NCBI GenBank assembly: GCA_029556615.1
Contig: JAKQDD010000157.1
Span: 1-52,579 of the forward strand
DNA from: Verrucomicrobiota bacterium
GTDB taxonomy: Bacteria > Verrucomicrobiota > Verrucomicrobiia > Limisphaerales > J093
Direction of reading: 5' to 3'
Length of the DNA stretch: 52,579 nucleotides
Every line of letters starts with the position of its first letter. The stretch's first letter is position 1. Positions 50,117 through 52,579 of this stretch are shown here, in pieces. The notes under the pieces are model-generated. The model saw only the letters and a program-made list of their open reading frames with translations. It was not told the origin of the DNA and made no database searches. Made by a program: the position numbers and the translations under genes.

Positions 50117-52321
50117 ATGAAGACGAGCTTCTGGCTGGGTGCTCGGGGACGCTGGCGTTGCGGGGTTGACCTGGGAGCGGGTTTGGCGGTGCTTCTGGGG
50201 ATGGGGGGTGGATGGGGTACAGCGGCGGGGTTGCGGGACGTTGCGTTTCGGCAGGCGATGGCGGTGCCGGTGCCGGGGTCGCAGGAGATGGAGGGGGCGG
50301 TTTACCACAAGGTGTGTCTGGACCGGGACGGCGTGGTTCGGGTGTTAACGGATCGGGGTGTGGCGCGAGTGGTGGCGGATCGGTTGGTACCTGACCGGAG
50401 CCATCGGCCCCTGGCGGCGAAGCGTCCGCAGGATCTGACCGTGGCCCACGGGAGCGTTTACTACCTGCTTGAGGACCGGCTCTTGTCGAACGATCTGGCA
50501 GGGCAATACGCGGTGGCGTTGCCTTCGGGCCAGTACCGGGCGTGCGCGGTGGCGCACGACGGCAGGGCGCTGCTGGCGGGGGCGACGAACCTGGCATTGG
50601 TGGTGGGGACGCAATGGGTGGCCATCCCGTTTCTGCTGCCGCGGCAGGGCGAACTTCTCTATGCCTGGGGCCCGCATTTCTACGTCCTGGCCGGCGACGC
50701 CGTGTATCGCGTGAGCGGTCCGCGATTGGATCTGGTGCACCGGGGCAGGGATTTGACGGTGCTGGGTTTTCGGGGAAACGAGGTGCTGGTGGGCACGCGG
50801 CGGGGGTACTACGGGGTGGATCTGGTATCGGGGGCGATGACGCTGCCGATGCAGGACCGGCTGCCGTGCGTGGATGTGACCGCGTTGGTGCCGCAGACGA
50901 ACGGGGTGTGGGTGGGAACGACCCGGGGGGTGTTTTTCCATGGCGGTCCGCGGTGGATACGGTACTACGCCTCGAAGCGGTGGCTGCCGGACGATCGGGT
51001 GTTGGGGCTGGCGGCGGGATCGGAGGGTGACCTGCATGTGCTGACCGAGCGCGGGCTGGGTCGGATTGAGTTTCGGTCGCTGACCCTTGCGGAGAAGGCG
51101 ACCTACTATGACGACAAGATCCGTCAACGCCACATGCGGTACGGCTTCTGCTCGGAGTTGCACCTGGCGGTGCCGGGGGATCTCACGACGGCGGAGCTGA
51201 TTGACACCGACAACGACGGGAGCTGGAGCAGCTACTACCTGGCGAGCCAGGCGTTTCGCTATGCGGTGACGCGGGAGGAGAAAGCGCGCGAGAACGCGTG
51301 GGAGACCTTTGGCACGCTCGAGCGGCTTCAGGCGATCACCGGCCTGGATGGCTTTCCAGCGCGCACGTTCGAGCGCACGGGATTCAAGGTCTCCGATCCG
51401 GAGCGCTGGCGGCCGGCTGCCGACCGGCATTGGGAATGGAAGGGGCACACGAGCAGCGACGAGATCACCGCGCAGACCTTTGCGTATGCAGTGCTTTACG
51501 AGGTGGCGGCCCGGACCCCTGCCGAGAGGGGACGGATTGCGGCGGCGTACGATCGCATCGCGGGCCATCTGCTTCGGAACCACTATACGCTGGTGGATGC
51601 CGACGGGCAGCCGACCCTGTGGGGGCGTTGGGCGCCGGAGTACGTCAACCGGTATCCCCCGACGATTGGGGATCGCCGGCTGAACAGCGCGGAGATCATT
51701 GCCTTTCTGCAATTCGCGCACCGGGTGACGGGCAAGCCGGTGTACCAGGAGCGCGGCTTCGAGCTGCTGGAGAAGCACGGGTACCTGCAGAACCTGACGA
51801 ACAGCATGGCCATGATCCGGCCGACTCCGGGCTTTGTGTATCAGGGGTATGACATGGGGGACGAGTGGAATCACTCGGACGACCTGCTGGCGTTTGTGAA
51901 CTACTGGACCCTCTACCGGTATGCATTCAACGATGCGCTGCGCCGCCAGTATGCGGCGGCGATCCGCGATCACTTTGAGATCGAGCAGGGCGAGCGGTGT
52001 CCGCTCTGGAGCTTCGTCACGGCCATGACCGGGCATGCGGCCGCGGACCTCGAGGGCGCGCTGTGGACGCTGCAGGCGTTCCCGCTGGATTTGGTGACGC
52101 ACCGGATCGAGAATTCGCATCGCCGCGACGTGACCCGGCTCGAGCCGAACTTCCGGCATCAGGAGATCGTCGAGCTGCTGCCGGCGGACGAACGTCCGGT
52201 GATGCGCTGGAACGGGAATCCGTATCAGATCGACGGCGGGGACGGCGGCCATGGGGAGTTGGCGGGCGACGAGTTTCTACTGCCGTACTGGATGGGGCGG
52301 TACTTGCGGCTGATCGAGTAA
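50117..52321 (+). CDS. Secreted protein with beta-propeller and alpha/alpha-barrel-like domains, unknown function
   Basis: The 734-residue protein has a signal sequence (VDLGAGLAVLLGMGGGWGTAAG). Residues about 50-340 carry propeller-like repeats: LTDRGVARVVADRL, VLVGTRRGYYGVDLV, GVWVGTTRGVFFHG and LHVLTERGLGRIEF, similar to the Reg_prop blades of the kinase at 9.5 kb. Residues about 370-734 are helical with ELIDTDNDGSWSSYYLASQAFRYAVT, KGHTSSDEITAQTFAYAVLYE, PPTIGDRRLNSAEIIAFLQFAHRVTG and EWNHSDDLLAFVNYWTLYRYA. The helix-pair spacing and acidic residues recall alpha/alpha-toroid glycosidases or lyases, but no family is certain. The architecture (propeller plus toroid) is unusual. Confidence 0.65.
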   Translation: MKTSFWLGARGRWRCGVDLGAGLAVLLGMGGGWGTAAGLRDVAFRQAMAVPVPGSQEMEGAVYHKVCLDRDGVVRVLTDRGVARVVADRLVPDRSHRPLAAKRPQDLTVAHGSVYYLLEDRLLSNDLAGQYAVALPSGQYRACAVAHDGRALLAGATNLALVVGTQWVAIPFLLPRQGELLYAWGPHFYVLAGDAVYRVSGPRLDLVHRGRDLTVLGFRGNEVLVGTRRGYYGVDLVSGAMTLPMQDRLPCVDVTALVPQTNGVWVGTTRGVFFHGGPRWIRYYASKRWLPDDRVLGLAAGSEGDLHVLTERGLGRIEFRSLTLAEKATYYDDKIRQRHMRYGFCSELHLAVPGDLTTAELIDTDNDGSWSSYYLASQAFRYAVTREEKARENAWETFGTLERLQAITGLDGFPARTFERTGFKVSDPERWRPAADRHWEWKGHTSSDEITAQTFAYAVLYEVAARTPAERGRIAAAYDRIAGHLLRNHYTLVDADGQPTLWGRWAPEYVNRYPPTIGDRRLNSAEIIAFLQFAHRVTGKPVYQERGFELLEKHGYLQNLTNSMAMIRPTPGFVYQGYDMGDEWNHSDDLLAFVNYWTLYRYAFNDALRRQYAAAIRDHFEIEQGERCPLWSFVTAMTGHAAADLEGALWTLQAFPLDLVTHRIENSHRRDVTRLEPNFRHQEIVELLPADERPVMRWNGNPYQIDGGDGGHGELAGDEFLLPYWMGRYLRLIE

Positions 52322-52441
52322 GGGTCTAGCCCCTTGTCAGAAAATATCTACCAACATGTTGTCGATGTTGCCCGCGCGGTCCGGCGGTGCTGCTCGCCGC
52401 AGGCGAACCCCTTTTTCCCAGCGAAGTCTGGGAAAAGGCGT

Positions 52442-52462
52442 GGAGTCCTCGACTTGTAAAAC
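52442..52462 (-). repeat. Family B element fragment, copy B3
   Basis: GGAGTCCTCGACTTGTAAAAC is the inverse of the right end of B1 and B2. Only one end is recognised, followed by a diverged CACGTGTGG. Confidence 0.55.
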
Positions 52463-52528
52463 ACGTGTGGAGACTATGAGTCTGTCACCTTGTTTGCGGC
52501 ACCGTTCCGCTGGACTGGATGCGGCATC

Positions 52529-52552
52529 GGTCTGAGGCGGCCCCTCGCCAGG
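52529..52552 (+). repeat. Family A element fragment, copy A6
   Basis: GGTCTGAGGCGGCCCCTCGCCAGG matches the right end of copy A4 with small changes. The left end of the element is not present nearby, so it is a truncated copy. It lies next to B3, as A1 lies next to B1. Confidence 0.6.
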
Positions 52553-52579
52553 AGCAGCCGCTGGCGGACGTTCGAGACA

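Larger units (their letters stand above)
52322..52579. other. Intergenic tail with hairpin and repeat fragments
   Basis: No gene is seen in the last 258 bases. CTTTTTCCCAG (52410-52420) and CTGGGAAAAG (52427-52436) form a hairpin that could end transcription leftward or rightward. Family-B and family-A fragments follow in sequence. Confidence 0.5.

Noticed and set aside
50345..52252. A 635-codon minus-strand open frame opposite the propeller-toroid gene
   Set aside because: It is Arg/His/Pro-rich with no motif. The plus-strand frame has a signal peptide and regular repeats.

Overview
The window is about 52.6 kb of GC-rich bacterial chromosome, most likely from the phylum Verrucomicrobiota. 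The clues are a PEP-CTERM-anchored secreted protein, a short verrucomicrobial-type prepilin, a formylglycine-type sulfatase, an Mla/MCE lipid-transport set, a Reg_prop/Y_Y_Y sensor kinase and TatT-type TRAP genes. This placement rests on gene content and protein style only. No marker tree could be built.

Layout. 1-1.45 kb: the 3' part of a 23S rRNA gene, a 5S rRNA gene and a strong intrinsic terminator. 1.5-4.7 kb (minus): glgC, an AzgA-type purine permease and dtd. 4.7-14.6 kb (plus): MTA phosphorylase, a prepilin, a 1048-residue membrane protein fused to a spermidine-synthase-like domain, a propeller-sensor histidine kinase, ArgA-type N-acetylglutamate synthase and a YkuD L,D-transpeptidase. 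14.6-20.2 kb: TPR membrane protein, Tat-exported alkaline phosphatase, a GT2 glycosyltransferase with a methyltransferase, and a polytopic membrane protein gene broken by a frameshift at a C11 tract. 20.7-30.9 kb: DUF4405-like membrane protein, glnS coupled to a PDZ serine protease, the PEP-CTERM protein, and an ABC exporter-type ATPase with a giant FtsX permease and a secreted protein. 30.9-35 kb: two methyltransferases, small membrane proteins and a metallophosphoesterase. 35.1-42.8 kb (minus): YebC, then an apparent five-gene lipid-transport operon (RND exporter, WPL-repeat protein, MlaE, MlaF, MlaD), with ATGA overlaps joining the last three genes. 43.0-46.9 kb (plus): a TRAP operon (TatT lipoprotein, DctP, fused DctQM). 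47.1-48.5 kb: sulfatase. 48.6-49.5 kb: no credible protein gene. 49.8-52.3 kb: a zinc-ribbon membrane protein followed one base later by a large propeller plus helical-domain protein.

The most unexpected part is 48.6-49.5 kb. Read on the minus strand it has a good sigma-70-type promoter, a three-copy 11-bp repeat upstream, about 0.87 kb rich in GC hairpins, and an intrinsic-terminator-like hairpin. This looks like a large structured non-coding RNA that I could not match to rnpB, tmRNA, SRP RNA or a group I/II intron by eye. Two families of short palindromic or inverted-repeat elements are scattered between genes. Several copies sit exactly on gene ends and supply stop or start codons.

Gene starts were chosen from conserved N-termini, signal peptides, Shine-Dalgarno-like sequences and overlaps. 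Functional names are family-level inferences from motifs, not search results.
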